The notes beneath the pieces were generated by a model. It saw nothing but the letters and a program-made list of their open reading frames with translations, searched no databases and was not told where the DNA came from. DNA of 64,000 nt. It comes from Spirochaetota bacterium (GTDB lineage: Bacteria; Spirochaetota; UBA4802; UBA5550). Location: assembly GCA_017999915.1 (NCBI GenBank), contig JAGNKX010000013.1:62001-126000 (forward strand), in the 5' to 3' direction. Positions 34,695-43,376 of the stretch are shown one piece after another; within the stretch, counting starts at the first letter, position 1, and every line of letters begins with the position of its first letter. The translations under genes were made by a program, and so were the position numbers.

Positions 34695-36461
34695 ATGTCC
34701 TACCAGGTAACCGCCAGAAAGTGGCGGCCTCAGAGCTTCGACGAGGTCGTCTTCCAGGACCATGTTTCCAAGACACTGAAAAACAGCATCGAGAAGGGGC
34801 GCGTCTCCCACGCGTACCTGTTTTCCGGTCCCCGCGGCGTGGGCAAGACCACCATGGCGAGGATCCTGGCCAAGGCCCTCAACTGCGAGACAGGGCCTAC
34901 GCCGAACCCCTGCGACAAGTGCGACAACTGCCGCGAGATACGGAAGAGCACGTCCTTTGACGTCATCGAGATCGACGGCGCCTCAAACAACAGCGTCGAC
35001 GACATCCGGGAGCTCCGCGAAAACGTGAACTTCGCACCGGTGAAATCCACGTACAAGGTCTACATCATCGACGAGGTGCACATGCTGAGCACCGCGGCGT
35101 TCAACGCCCTCCTGAAGACCCTCGAGGAGCCGCCGCCCCACGTCGTCTTCGTTTTCGCCACCACGGAGATACACAAGATACCGGACACCATCCTGTCCCG
35201 GTGCCAGAAATACTTTTTCAAGAAGATACCGGTGGATCCCATCGTCGCGCACCTCAGCACCATCGTGCAGCGCGAGGGATACCGCATATCCGAAACGGCC
35301 CTCTACCCGATCGCGCGGGCGGCGGAGGGCTCGATGCGAGACGCCCAGTCGCTCCTGGACCAGGTCATATCCTTCTCCGACCTGCGCAGGGGCGGCGACG
35401 CCGAGATCGGCGAGGAGGACGCCCTCTCCATACTGGGCATCGTCCCGATGGAGAGCTACGCCGCGCTCCTCGGGGCCGTGGGCGATACCGACGCCGCCGC
35501 GGTCATGGCAGAGGTGCACCGCGTCGCGCTCCTGGGCGTGGATATTCCGCGCTACGTGGGGGGCCTCGTGGACATGCTCCGCACCATTCGGCTCATGAGG
35601 AACGGCGTGTCCCTCCACGAACTCCTCGGCCTCTCCGAGGAGGAGATCGCCATGGCCCGGGCCCTGTCGGCGCGCTTTTACGACGAGGAGCTCTCGATGA
35701 TGTTCCGCATCGCCGCCGATCTGCAGGGCGAGCTCAAGTTTTCGAACAACGAGCGCATCAACCTGGAGATGTCCCTCCTTGACATGGTGGCGGTGAAAAA
35801 GGCGCCGTCCCTCTCTTCGATCATAAGCAAGCTCGAGGGGACCGCACAGCAGGCGGCCGCGCAGCCTGCGCGGGTCGAGCCGGCCCCGGCTCAGAAGAAG
35901 GCGCGCGCGGCGGAAACGCCCCAGGCCCAGCGAAAGAGCGGCGACGCGCCGACACCGGCGCCGGCGGCGCAGCCGGGCCCCGCGCCGTCACCCGGTTCCG
36001 TATTCAGGCACTGGGAAAGCTTCCTCGACGGGATCAAGGACAGCAAGCAGTACCTTCACTGCGTCCTGGCGCCGTCCTCGGTGTCGGTGGAGGGAGATAC
36101 CCTGTACATATCCTTTCCGGGCGGGGCGGACAATACCTATTATTCGCGCATCCTTGAGCAGAAGAACCTTGATTTGATAAAAAAAGAAATGTCCGGCCTC
36201 TACGGCAGGCCCCTCAAGGTCGTGGTGGGGTCCGGCAGCGGCGCCGGGCGGGGCGAGGCAACGGCCCCGAAAAAGAGCGGGTCGCCCCAATCCGGCGCCA
36301 GGAGAGGAGGCGCCGTCGCGGAAGAATCCGCGCCGATCCCGCCGCCGGAAGCGGAGATGGTGAAGAATCCCGGCGCGCAGGAGTTCGTTCCGGAAGACAA
36401 GACCGTCGAGAAGATAAAAAACGCCTTTCACGGGCAGATAATAGATAAAGGAGACAAGTGA
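34695..36461 (+). CDS. dnaX: DNA polymerase III subunit gamma/tau
   Basis: 588 aa. The clamp-loader ATPase has the P-loop GPRGVGKTTMA (about residue 45), the zinc-binding Cys group (CETGP, CDKCDNC), the Walker B DEVHML and the sensor LSRCQ. Domain III is followed by a Pro- and Ala-rich tether from about residue 395 and a C-terminal tau-like domain to the end, so no programmed frameshift is needed to give a long form. The typical neighbours ybaB and recR follow, with the dnaX stop and ybaB start sharing TGATG. Confidence 0.97.
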   Translation: MSYQVTARKWRPQSFDEVVFQDHVSKTLKNSIEKGRVSHAYLFSGPRGVGKTTMARILAKALNCETGPTPNPCDKCDNCREIRKSTSFDVIEIDGASNNSVDDIRELRENVNFAPVKSTYKVYIIDEVHMLSTAAFNALLKTLEEPPPHVVFVFATTEIHKIPDTILSRCQKYFFKKIPVDPIVAHLSTIVQREGYRISETALYPIARAAEGSMRDAQSLLDQVISFSDLRRGGDAEIGEEDALSILGIVPMESYAALLGAVGDTDAAAVMAEVHRVALLGVDIPRYVGGLVDMLRTIRLMRNGVSLHELLGLSEEEIAMARALSARFYDEELSMMFRIAADLQGELKFSNNERINLEMSLLDMVAVKKAPSLSSIISKLEGTAQQAAAQPARVEPAPAQKKARAAETPQAQRKSGDAPTPAPAAQPGPAPSPGSVFRHWESFLDGIKDSKQYLHCVLAPSSVSVEGDTLYISFPGGADNTYYSRILEQKNLDLIKKEMSGLYGRPLKVVVGSGSGAGRGEATAPKKSGSPQSGARRGGAVAEESAPIPPPEAEMVKNPGAQEFVPEDKTVEKIKNAFHGQIIDKGDK

Positions 36462-36793
36462 TGCTGAAAGGACTTGGCGATATCGGAAACCTGATGAAGC
36501 TCCAGAAGGAGTTCAAGACCATACAGAAAAAGATCATGGGCGCCACCCGGGAGGGCCAGGGCGCCAACGGCAAGGTGAAGGCCGTGGTGAACGGCGAGTA
36601 CAAGCTTCTCACCCTTTCCATCGATCCGGAGTATATGAAAAGCGCGTCGCCGCGGGAGCTGGAGAAAGCGCTCCTCGCCGCGGTCAACGACGCGGTGGAC
36701 GAAGTCAAGGGCTATTCCGCGGCTGAAATGGAGAAGCTCACCGGCGGGCTCAATATTCCCGGGCTCGGGGGGCTGGGGAGCCTGTTCAAGTAA
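36461..36793 (+). CDS. ybaB: YbaB/EbfC nucleoid-associated protein
   Basis: 110 aa. The start ATG overlaps the dnaX stop by one base, with AGGAGACA upstream. The N-terminal helix (LMKLQKEFKTIQKKIMG), the strand pair (KVKAVVNGEYKLLTLSIDPE) and the Gly-rich C-terminus (GGLNIPGLGGLGSLFK) fit the family, small dimeric DNA-binding proteins that coat the nucleoid. The dnaX-ybaB-recR order is conserved in many bacteria. Confidence 0.95.
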   Translation: MLKGLGDIGNLMKLQKEFKTIQKKIMGATREGQGANGKVKAVVNGEYKLLTLSIDPEYMKSASPRELEKALLAAVNDAVDEVKGYSAAEMEKLTGGLNIPGLGGLGSLFK

Positions 36794-36837
36794 AAATGAC
36801 CTCACCCCCCGCCCGGGAGGGGATGCGCTAAATTTAA

Positions 36838-36974
36838 CCCCTCACCCCCTCGATCCCCCTCTCCCATTGAGAATTGAAAAAAGGAGAGGGGGGAGTTTTC
36901 ACTTAGTGTTTCGGAAACCCTCTCCTTTTTTCCGAGTTATATGGGAGAGGGTGCCCCGGAGGGGCGGGTGAGGG
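36838..36974. repeat. Long hairpin element between ybaB and recR
   Basis: The arms pair in pieces: CCCCTCACCCCCT with GGGGCGGGTGAGGG, CCCTCTCCCAT with ATGGGAGAGGG, and AAAAAAGGAGAGGG with CCCTCTCCTTTTTT around a short centre. The whole element could fold as one long interrupted stem in the operon transcript. Confidence 0.75.
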
Positions 36975-37000
36975 CGTGAATTATTAAATCAGGCATAACC

Positions 37001-37597
37001 ATGAAATCATCCGCCTATCTCGAAGCGCTGATAAAAAAATTGTCCAAGCTACCCGGCATCGGGCCGAAGAGCGCGTCCCGCATAGCGTTCCATATGCTGG
37101 GCATGCACCGGGACGATGTGGAGGGGCTGGCGCGGGCGATGGTGGAGCTGAAGCGGAACACCTTCACCTGTTCCCTGTGCGGCGGAATCTCCGACGGCGA
37201 GATCTGCGCCATCTGCCTGGACCCGGGGCGCGACACGGGGCTTCTCTGCGTGGTGGAGGACGCGAAGGACGTTCTCACCATTGATGGGACCGGCGAGTAC
37301 CGGGGCCTCTTCCATGTCCTCCACGGCCTCATATCTCCCCTGGATGGCATCGGGCCGGACGAGCTGAACATCCGCGCCCTTGTTGAAAAATGCCGCGGCG
37401 GGACCCTGCGCGAGGTGATACTGGCTCTGAACCCGTCGGTGGAGGGAGACGCCACGTCGCTCTATATCGCGCGCCTCATCAACCCCCTGGGCGTGTCCGT
37501 AACGAGAATCGCCCACGGATTACCCGTGGGCGCAGACCTGGAATTTGCCGATACCGCGACTATTATCAAGTCGCTTGAGGGAAGGGTTAAGATGTAG
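37001..37597 (+). CDS. recR: Recombination protein RecR
   Basis: 198 aa. It has the N-terminal helix-hairpin-helix (LSKLPGIGPKSASRIAFHML), a four-Cys zinc finger (CSLCGG and CAICLD) and a Toprim domain (CVVEDAKDVLTI to VEGDATSLYIARL). RecR works with RecF and RecO to load RecA at gaps. It belongs to the dnaX-ybaB-recR group, although a 207-bp gap holding a long hairpin separates it from ybaB. Confidence 0.97.
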   Translation: MKSSAYLEALIKKLSKLPGIGPKSASRIAFHMLGMHRDDVEGLARAMVELKRNTFTCSLCGGISDGEICAICLDPGRDTGLLCVVEDAKDVLTIDGTGEYRGLFHVLHGLISPLDGIGPDELNIRALVEKCRGGTLREVILALNPSVEGDATSLYIARLINPLGVSVTRIAHGLPVGADLEFADTATIIKSLEGRVKM

Positions 37598-37605
37598 CCC
37601 GGACC

Positions 37606-37956
37606 CTAGTCGACGAGCTTTTTCTCAACGTACTGCGAGATGATGGAGTTTCTCTGCTCGTCGGAGCTCACAAACTGGCAGCCGTACCGCCACTTTGACA
37701 TGAGCTTTCGCGAAAACATCACCTGGAGCTTGTCTTTTCTCATCTGCGGCCCGATTTTGTACAGGATGTTGATGACCGCCTCGTTCAGGTTGTCCCGTTC
37801 GCTTTCGAAAGCCAGCCCGCCGACGGAAATGTTGTTGAACCAGCATTCGTTTGCCGCGGGATTATCGTCATTTTCCACTATGAAGTATGACGGCTGGTAA
37901 AAATCAGCCCTTGGAAATATCCTGCTGTTTTTTTGTTTTTTGCTGAATATCATCAT
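37606..37956 (-). CDS. PilZ-domain protein
   Basis: 116 aa, a stand-alone PilZ domain. The c-di-GMP-binding residues are present: RxxxR as RIFPR near residue 12 and (D/N)xSxxG as NISVGG near residue 43. The sequence SDEQRNSIISQYVEKK ends the barrel as an amphipathic helix. It is therefore a likely receptor for the second messenger made by the GGDEF protein at 9120-11039. It is convergent with recR, with eight bases between genes, and has a candidate promoter upstream. Confidence 0.85.
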   Translation of the reverse strand: MMIFSKKQKNSRIFPRADFYQPSYFIVENDDNPAANECWFNNISVGGLAFESERDNLNEAVINILYKIGPQMRKDKLQVMFSRKLMSKWRYGCQFVSSDEQRNSIISQYVEKKLVD

Positions 37957-38338
37957 GTTCCCCCGTTGAATGATATAGATTATTTCGAGACCGCCACTAC
38001 ACCCTGGACCCGATAGTTCGACACTGCGTTATGGAAAAAGTTTTGTTTTTATCCGTTTTCGCTGCTTTTTAAATCCTGATATTTTGTATAACATATGAGT
38101 TTATCACATTGACTTATTTTTGTCAATTTAAGTTTACATTATATACCTGATTTGACCGGATAAAGTGCAATTTTCATTATTTTTTAATCTAAATGACAAA
38201 CGGATGTTGGGTGATTTCGTCCTCCGGGATTGCTTCGTTATCCCGATGGAATCGTGACTCTCCGCAATGACAGGCTTGATGATTATCGGCAATTCAAGAT
38301 ATCTTCCAGTATGCCGGAAAAGGTTTTCCGGGGAATGA
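37957..38338. other. Intergenic gap with promoter and degenerate repeat
   Basis: No gene seen. It contains the candidate promoter for the PilZ gene. At about 38220-38270, read on the minus strand, CTGTCATTGCGGAGAGTCAC and GAAGCAATCCCGGAGG resemble a dispersed repeat (TCATTGCGA with GAAGCAATC) I have seen in many bacterial genomes. Confidence 0.45.
38098..38126 (-). promoter_or_regulatory. Candidate promoter for the PilZ gene
   Basis: On the minus strand, TTGACA (38126-38121) and TAAACT (38103-38098) are 17 bp apart, about 140 bp before the PilZ start. Confidence 0.5.
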
Positions 38339-39658
38339 TTATTTCTTCTTTTTCTTTTTTCCCTCGATCTGGATTTCGATGGGTATCCCTTCGAGGCCCA
38401 GCTCTTTCTGCATCGATTTTTCAAAGTAGCGGACGATATCCTTCCTGAATTGCTCAGGGTTGTTGACGAAAAGCTTGAAGCGGGGCGGCATCGATTCAGT
38501 CTGGGTGGCATAGTATATGCGAATGGTGCTCTGGAGCTGGGGGATGCGTCGCGACGATTGTATCTGCGCCAGGACGCGGTTCAGCCGCGGGGTGTCGATT
38601 TTCCGGGAGGCCCTGTCCCGGAGGTCAAGGGCCGTTTCGATGATCCGGTGGAGCCTCTGCTTGTTCTTCGCCGATATGGAAATGATGGGAAAATCGCTTG
38701 CCTTGTAGAACTGGAACTTCAGCCGGTCGATGAAAGCGTCGAAGGTCTTATGGTCCTTTTCGATCATGTCCCACTTGTTCACGGCGATGATCACGGGCTT
38801 GCGGACCTTCATGATCTCGTCGGATATTTTCTTGTCGGTCTCGGTGAGTCCCGCCACGGCGTCGATGAGGTGGACGACGACATCGCTCCGATCGATCGAT
38901 TCGATGGTGCGGGTGAGGGAGTAGAAATCGACGGCGTCGGTGATGCGGCTCTTCTTCCTGATGCCGGCGGTGTCTATGACGGTGATCCTCTTCTTGTGGT
39001 AGATGAAGTCCTCGTCGATGGAATCCCGGGTGGTGCCGGGTATGTCCGATACCACCGCGCGTGTGTAGCCAATGAGGGAATTCAGGAGCGTGGATTTTCC
39101 CGAGTTGGGCCTCCCGACGATGGCGAGCTTCAGGTCCGCTTCGGGGCGCGCAGTCCTTTTCACCGGCAGCAGCCCGAGGACCTTGTCCATGAGCAGGGCC
39201 ATGTTGAACTGCGTCTTCGCCGAGATCGGCACGATGTCCTGGAACCCCATCTCGTAAAAATTCGTCATGTTCTGTAACAGCTCTGCGCCGTCCATCTTGT
39301 TGACCGCGATGATGGCCGGTATCGCCAGCTTGCGGATGATCTCGGCCAGGTCCATGTCAAAGGCCTCCGGCGCCGGGTTTTCCATCAGGAGGATGATGAT
39401 GGAGGCCTTTTTCAGGTATTCGCGGGCGTTGGACAGGATCGGCTCCGAAAGCTCCGATGAATCCGGCAGGTCGAGGCCGGGCGTATCGGCGAGGGTGAAC
39501 ATGATCGATTGGTAATCGACGGTGTATGACAGAACGTCCCTGGTCAGGCCCGGCACTGCGTCTACGATGGCTTTCTTCTGCCTGATGATGGCGTTGAACA
39601 GGGTGGACTTGCCGACGTTCCGCCTGCCGACGATGGCAACGATGGGTATATTACTCAT
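38339..39658 (-). CDS. der: Ribosome-assembly GTPase Der (EngA)
   Basis: 439 aa, full length. Two GTPase domains in tandem each carry a P-loop (GRRNVGKSTL and GRPNSGKSTL), a DTPGLDLPD or DTAGIRKKS switch II, and NKxD base recognition (NKMD and NKWD). A C-terminal KH-like domain is followed by a poly-Lys tail. Der acts in 50S subunit assembly. The gene stands alone between the PilZ gene and the plus-strand Lys-rich gene. Confidence 0.97.
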   Translation of the reverse strand: MSNIPIVAIVGRRNVGKSTLFNAIIRQKKAIVDAVPGLTRDVLSYTVDYQSIMFTLADTPGLDLPDSSELSEPILSNAREYLKKASIIILLMENPAPEAFDMDLAEIIRKLAIPAIIAVNKMDGAELLQNMTNFYEMGFQDIVPISAKTQFNMALLMDKVLGLLPVKRTARPEADLKLAIVGRPNSGKSTLLNSLIGYTRAVVSDIPGTTRDSIDEDFIYHKKRITVIDTAGIRKKSRITDAVDFYSLTRTIESIDRSDVVVHLIDAVAGLTETDKKISDEIMKVRKPVIIAVNKWDMIEKDHKTFDAFIDRLKFQFYKASDFPIISISAKNKQRLHRIIETALDLRDRASRKIDTPRLNRVLAQIQSSRRIPQLQSTIRIYYATQTESMPPRFKLFVNNPEQFRKDIVRYFEKSMQKELGLEGIPIEIQIEGKKKKKK

Positions 39659-39748
39659 GGCTTCCTGCTTTGGTGTCGCTGGGCAGTATCGTTTCGCCGC
39701 CTTTCAAATTCAAGCATTTAACAAATGATATGGGACATAATATTTTGC

Positions 39749-39777
39749 TTGAATTTTTTACCGCCATGGTGTATGGT
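39749..39777 (+). promoter_or_regulatory. Candidate promoter for the Lys-rich small protein gene
   Basis: TTGAAT at 39749-39754 and TATGGT at 39772-39777, 17 bp apart. A start near 39784 would give a leader containing the small frame at 39816. Confidence 0.5.
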
Positions 39778-39815
39778 CATTGCCGGAGTGTATCAGGCGG
39801 CGGCAGGAGGTGTAT

Positions 39816-39860
39816 ATGTGGATTGAAGGAAAGGGGGACATCATGATGCCGCTGCCGTGA
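39816..39860 (+). CDS. Candidate 14-codon leader peptide
   Basis: The frame MWIEGKGDIMMPLP ends with TGA and is preceded by the ideal site AGGAGGTGTAT. It lies between a candidate promoter and the Lys-rich gene, 45 bp before that gene. Such a short frame can occur by chance; the strength of the ribosome site is the reason for listing it. It might be a translated leader. Confidence 0.35.
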   Translation: MWIEGKGDIMMPLP

Positions 39861-39905
39861 TACCGTAAGCCGGGATCCTTTAAATAAATATGTATGAGGT
39901 GGGGA

Positions 39906-40088
39906 ATGGCAGCAAAATCTGTAAGTCTCATCAACTATCTGATCAAGGGCAAAGAGTCGAGAAAAAAGACGCTCCTCAAGGAGCTGAACGCGGTGAACGG
40001 GCAGATCGCGAAACTCAAGTATGAAATGAAAATCGCGGCGAAGCGTGAGGCCGCAGCCAAGAAATCGAAGGCGAAAAAAAAGAAATAA
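39906..40088 (+). CDS. Small Lys-rich protein of unknown function
   Basis: 60 aa from the ATG at 39906, with GAGGTGGGGA just upstream; an ATG 12 bp earlier has no site. The protein is strongly basic, with a central helix (LLKELNAVNGQIAKLKYEMK) and a Lys- and Ala-rich tail ending in four Lys. It may bind RNA or DNA, or associate with the ribosome, but I recognise no family. A clear terminator follows 43 bp after the stop, so the gene is a separate unit. Confidence 0.65.
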   Translation: MAAKSVSLINYLIKGKESRKKTLLKELNAVNGQIAKLKYEMKIAAKREAAAKKSKAKKKK

Positions 40089-40130
40089 TCAGCCATGCTT
40101 TTTCCGTGAAAAAGCCATACTATTGATATT

Positions 40131-40156
40131 AAGGAGGGAATGCCCTCCTTTTTTTA
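40131..40156 (+). terminator. Intrinsic terminator after the Lys-rich gene
   Basis: AAGGAGGG and CCCTCCTT form an 8-bp stem with loop AATG, followed by TTTTTAT. Confidence 0.85.
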
Positions 40157-40256
40157 TCGGGCAATAAAATAATTGATTAAAATCAGGTATTATTCGATAA
40201 TATGAACAGCAGCGCCAGTGTCAGCGCATGCACCAATTATTGGCAGGGGATCGGTC

Positions 40257-41462
40257 GTGATCCAGATAAACCAGAGAAAAAACAGGGATTTCCAGGAATT
40301 CGAAGATGTCGAGGAAGTCGCCAGCATCCTTAAATCCCAGTTCACCAACCGCAGGCTCTATATCAAATACGCGGTGGATAAAACCGAGATAACCATCAAT
40401 GAATACAATTCCGATGGCACCATGATGGTGGTTACCGATCCAAACTACAAGAACGAAGGCAACACCATCATAATATACGGCCTGTCCGACAAGTATGTCG
40501 AGGTGGATCTCGAGATAATCGAAGAGCGCGGTCCCGGCTATTATCACTGCAAGGTCAAGACCGCGCGACGCGCCCTGCGGGGACGCCGCGACCTGCGATT
40601 CAAGGTCGCGCCGGACGACGTGGTGGCCACCAATTTCAGGATTTCGCGACACACCATAGACGTCTCGAGCTTCAATATCCCGACCAGCATCAAGGTCGTC
40701 CTCGAGCAGTTCCAGTCCCAGAACTCGAAGATGAGCGATGTGCTCCGCGTGGACGTGTTCAAGCCCGACGACAGGGACCGTCTCCTCGTCCAGATGAAAA
40801 AGAGCGGCAAGACCCTCTGGATCGCGAACACCGCCGAGGCCGATTCATACAATGCGATGAATGACGATTTTATAGACATGCATGACCTGTACGGGGACGA
40901 CCTCCCCGCGGTCATGAAACGCTATATCGAGAGGGGCTACAAGTCGATCCTGGCGGTTCCCATCATCTACATCACCGAGTCGTCGTCATCGGTGCCCTTC
41001 GCCTACATCCAGCTCATATCGAAGAGCAAGAATTTCTCCATCGATGACGTTCTCTCGGTGAAAGATCATTCGTTCAAGCTGATCGACAGGATCAGGGACG
41101 CCAATACGCACCTCATCCCGATGCACCAGCGGGTGGTGGACATCAGCCGCGGCGGAGCGAAGCTCAGGATCACGGACAAAAATCTGCAGAAATACATCAT
41201 GCGATCCAAGGGATTCATATTCGACCTGGTGTTCAAGCTCCAGGCCCCCATCACGATATTCGGCGAGGTCAAGGTTTCCTACACGGACGACGATGATAAC
41301 CTGATGGTCGGTGTCGACTTCGAGGGGAACTCGTCCCGCAAGGACGAGATGAAGCGGTACTACTCGATCCTCAAGCCGATGGAGACCGATTACAAGGCGA
41401 AGCTCCTGAAGTCGATGAAAAACCGTAAAAAGGAGACGCCCTCTCCGCCGCCCGAACAGTAG
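40257..41462 (+). CDS. DUF1577/PilZ-like protein
   Basis: 401 aa from a GTG at 40257 preceded by AGGGGA at a six-base distance; a GTG at 40218 would add 13 residues without a site. I recognise overall similarity to the DUF1577 proteins described from Leptospira. Near residue 110 is a basic RxxxR-rich region (RRALRGRRDLRF), and near residue 305 VVDISRGGAKLRI matches the DxSxxG motif of PilZ, so two PilZ-type half-sites may be present. A role as a c-di-GMP effector is inference. It ends eight bases from the tsaB stop on the other strand. Confidence 0.7.
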   Translation: MIQINQRKNRDFQEFEDVEEVASILKSQFTNRRLYIKYAVDKTEITINEYNSDGTMMVVTDPNYKNEGNTIIIYGLSDKYVEVDLEIIEERGPGYYHCKVKTARRALRGRRDLRFKVAPDDVVATNFRISRHTIDVSSFNIPTSIKVVLEQFQSQNSKMSDVLRVDVFKPDDRDRLLVQMKKSGKTLWIANTAEADSYNAMNDDFIDMHDLYGDDLPAVMKRYIERGYKSILAVPIIYITESSSSVPFAYIQLISKSKNFSIDDVLSVKDHSFKLIDRIRDANTHLIPMHQRVVDISRGGAKLRITDKNLQKYIMRSKGFIFDLVFKLQAPITIFGEVKVSYTDDDDNLMVGVDFEGNSSRKDEMKRYYSILKPMETDYKAKLLKSMKNRKKETPSPPPEQ

Positions 41463-41469
41463 GGCGCCT

Positions 41470-42171
41470 TCATTTGTTTTCCCTTAATTCCTTCGCGATT
41501 TCCGCATCTGATTTTCTCGCATAATAGGGCACGACCCTGTTGTAATCGCCGTAGCCGGCGGGACTCTTCAGGTATGTTTCACGGACCAGGCCGCAGATGA
41601 CGGTCCCGGACGGCTTGAAATTATCCAGGAATACTCCATGCTCCAGGGTGGCGGCGGCCTGCCTGTATTTTTCAACGCCGTTGCCGATGAGATAGGTCTT
41701 CCGCGACCGGTCCGCGCCGTCCAGCAGTCGTTCCATCGGGTAATCCCCTGGCGCTATGACCTCCCGCGGCGACAGGGCGGATTCGCCCGCGCGGTAGAGG
41801 GCCCCGAAGACCCGCCCCTTTTTCGCGTCAAAGACAACCAGGATGTTCTCGCCGGGATCGGCCTTGACCGATACGGCATAAAGGAGATGCGTGTGGATTC
41901 CCACCAGGGGTTTGCCGAGAACCTGCGCGAGCATGCGCGCCGCAGATACGGCGATCCTGATGCCGGTGAATGACCCGGGTCCCACGCCAACGCCCAGGCA
42001 GTCGAGGTCGCCGGCGGCGAGGCCGAGGCGTTCCAGACAGACGCCGATGGTATCCATGATCGTCACCGAGTGCGACGTGCTGACCACGATCGACGCTTCC
42101 GATGCTTCATCGCCCCTGGCCGCGGCAATGATCTCCAGGGACGAGGCGGTATCAATCACCAGGATATTCAA
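41470..42171 (-). CDS. tsaB: tRNA threonylcarbamoyladenosine protein TsaB
   Basis: 233 aa from a TTG at 42171 with CAGGAG upstream; the family usually begins close to NILVIDTASS, which supports this start over an upstream ATG. It has the ASKHA fold signatures (LVIDTAS, GVGPGSFTGIRI, IHTHLL). TsaB acts with TsaD and TsaE to make t6A at position 37 of tRNAs reading ANN codons. It overlaps the tsaE end by 20 bp, so the pair is translationally coupled. Confidence 0.93.
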   Translation of the reverse strand: MNILVIDTASSLEIIAAARGDEASEASIVVSTSHSVTIMDTIGVCLERLGLAAGDLDCLGVGVGPGSFTGIRIAVSAARMLAQVLGKPLVGIHTHLLYAVSVKADPGENILVVFDAKKGRVFGALYRAGESALSPREVIAPGDYPMERLLDGADRSRKTYLIGNGVEKYRQAAATLEHGVFLDNFKPSGTVICGLVRETYLKSPAGYGDYNRVVPYYARKSDAEIAKELRENK

Positions 42172-42577
42172 TGATAATGCTCCTGCTCGTTTCATCAAGG
42201 TACTCGATGCGCAGCGTGATGCGGGCCTCCGGGAGCCTTCCCGGAGCCCTATCCGCCCATTCTATGACGGATATGCCGTCGTCCTCCCAGTATTCTTCGA
42301 AGAAGAGCTGGTCAAGCTCTTCTTCCCTGCTGATCCGGTAGAGATCAAAGTGGTAGAGGGGGAGGGGGCCCTCGTACGCTTCCATAAGGGTGAAGGTGGG
42401 GCTGGTTATCTCATCGGTAATTCCAATGCCCCTGGCGATTCCCTTGGCGATTATTGTTTTTCCGGCGCCGAGATCGCCCACAAGGGCGAAGACAGCGCCG
42501 CGGGCCGCCTCTTTCCCGAGCTGTTCAGCCAGGGCGAGGGTTTCTTCCATTGAATGTGATATCACGGTGCGCTTCAT
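42152..42577 (-). CDS. tsaE: tRNA threonylcarbamoyladenosine ATPase TsaE
   Basis: 141 aa from the ATG at 42577 (MKRTVISHS); a longer frame upstream reads an unlikely Cys-rich stretch. The P-loop LVGDLGAGKT is at about residue 38, and SPTFTLMEAY and HFDLYRI are family landmarks. TsaE is the ATPase that cycles the TsaB-TsaD complex. It is head of a two-gene unit with tsaB and is divergent from the TetR gene. Confidence 0.93.
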   Translation of the reverse strand: MKRTVISHSMEETLALAEQLGKEAARGAVFALVGDLGAGKTIIAKGIARGIGITDEITSPTFTLMEAYEGPLPLYHFDLYRISREEELDQLFFEEYWEDDGISVIEWADRAPGRLPEARITLRIEYLDETSRSIIIEYPGD

Positions 42578-42747
42578 GGATAACAATCTTTGCCGAGTGC
42601 TCCGGCAATGGCAAGAAAAAATCCCGACCATTTTCACATAACATGCAAATAAAACTATTAAAAGCATATTTTTGTTGTATTTTTTTCTTGATTAATTATA
42701 GTACGTTTAACAAATATGCCTCTCAGAATAAATCGGGGGGAGATGTC

Positions 42748-43356
42748 ATGGCCACCATCCCAAAAGAAGAAAAGGCAAAAAAGAAAAGAAAGATAATAAT
42801 TGAAGCCCTGAAAAGGCTACTCGATAAAGACGTGTATTCCCGCATAACGGTACAGGAAATCGCCGATGAGGCCGGTTTCTCCAAGGGAGGCGTTCTCCAT
42901 TATTTCCCCACGAAAGAAGATATTTACCTGGAGCTGATCGAGGAGATCTTCACCGAGTTTGTCCAGGCCCACAGCTCGATCCTGGAATGGGAGCTCGGCA
43001 CCGACAAGGTGGCGCCCATTTCCGCGCTGGTCGGCGCTGAAAATTTCATCATCGATAAAAGAAATATCAAGATCATCATGAATATCGTCCTCTACGCCTT
43101 TGAGGAAGAGAAGATCATGAAGATCGTTAGCAAATACATCCGGTTGCATCGCAACTTCTACGATAGCATCATATCAGATCTGACGAAGGACGCGAAGGGC
43201 CGCGCAAAGACGGACGTTCCGTCGAAGTATCTCTCGCGAATCACCCAGACGATCGTTCTGTTCATCGGCCTTCTCGAATCGATCGATCCCTCGGATCCGA
43301 CGGAAATGGATTATCTCGAAATAGTCAAGTTTGTCACCTCCCTCCTCAGGGGATAA
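42748..43356 (+). CDS. TetR-family transcriptional regulator
   Basis: 202 aa from the ATG at 42748, with GGGGGGAGATGTC upstream. The basic N-terminus (KEEKAKKKRKIIIEALKRLL) leads to the helix-turn-helix RITVQEIADEAGFSKGGVLH and YFPTKEDIYLELIEE. The C-terminal ligand domain is all-helical. It is divergent from tsaE and 20 bp before the DUF115 gene on the same strand, so it might regulate that gene or itself; no operator palindrome stands out. Confidence 0.88.
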   Translation: MATIPKEEKAKKKRKIIIEALKRLLDKDVYSRITVQEIADEAGFSKGGVLHYFPTKEDIYLELIEEIFTEFVQAHSSILEWELGTDKVAPISALVGAENFIIDKRNIKIIMNIVLYAFEEEKIMKIVSKYIRLHRNFYDSIISDLTKDAKGRAKTDVPSKYLSRITQTIVLFIGLLESIDPSDPTEMDYLEIVKFVTSLLRG

Positions 43357-43376
43357 ACAGAACGCGGGGCTTGCCG

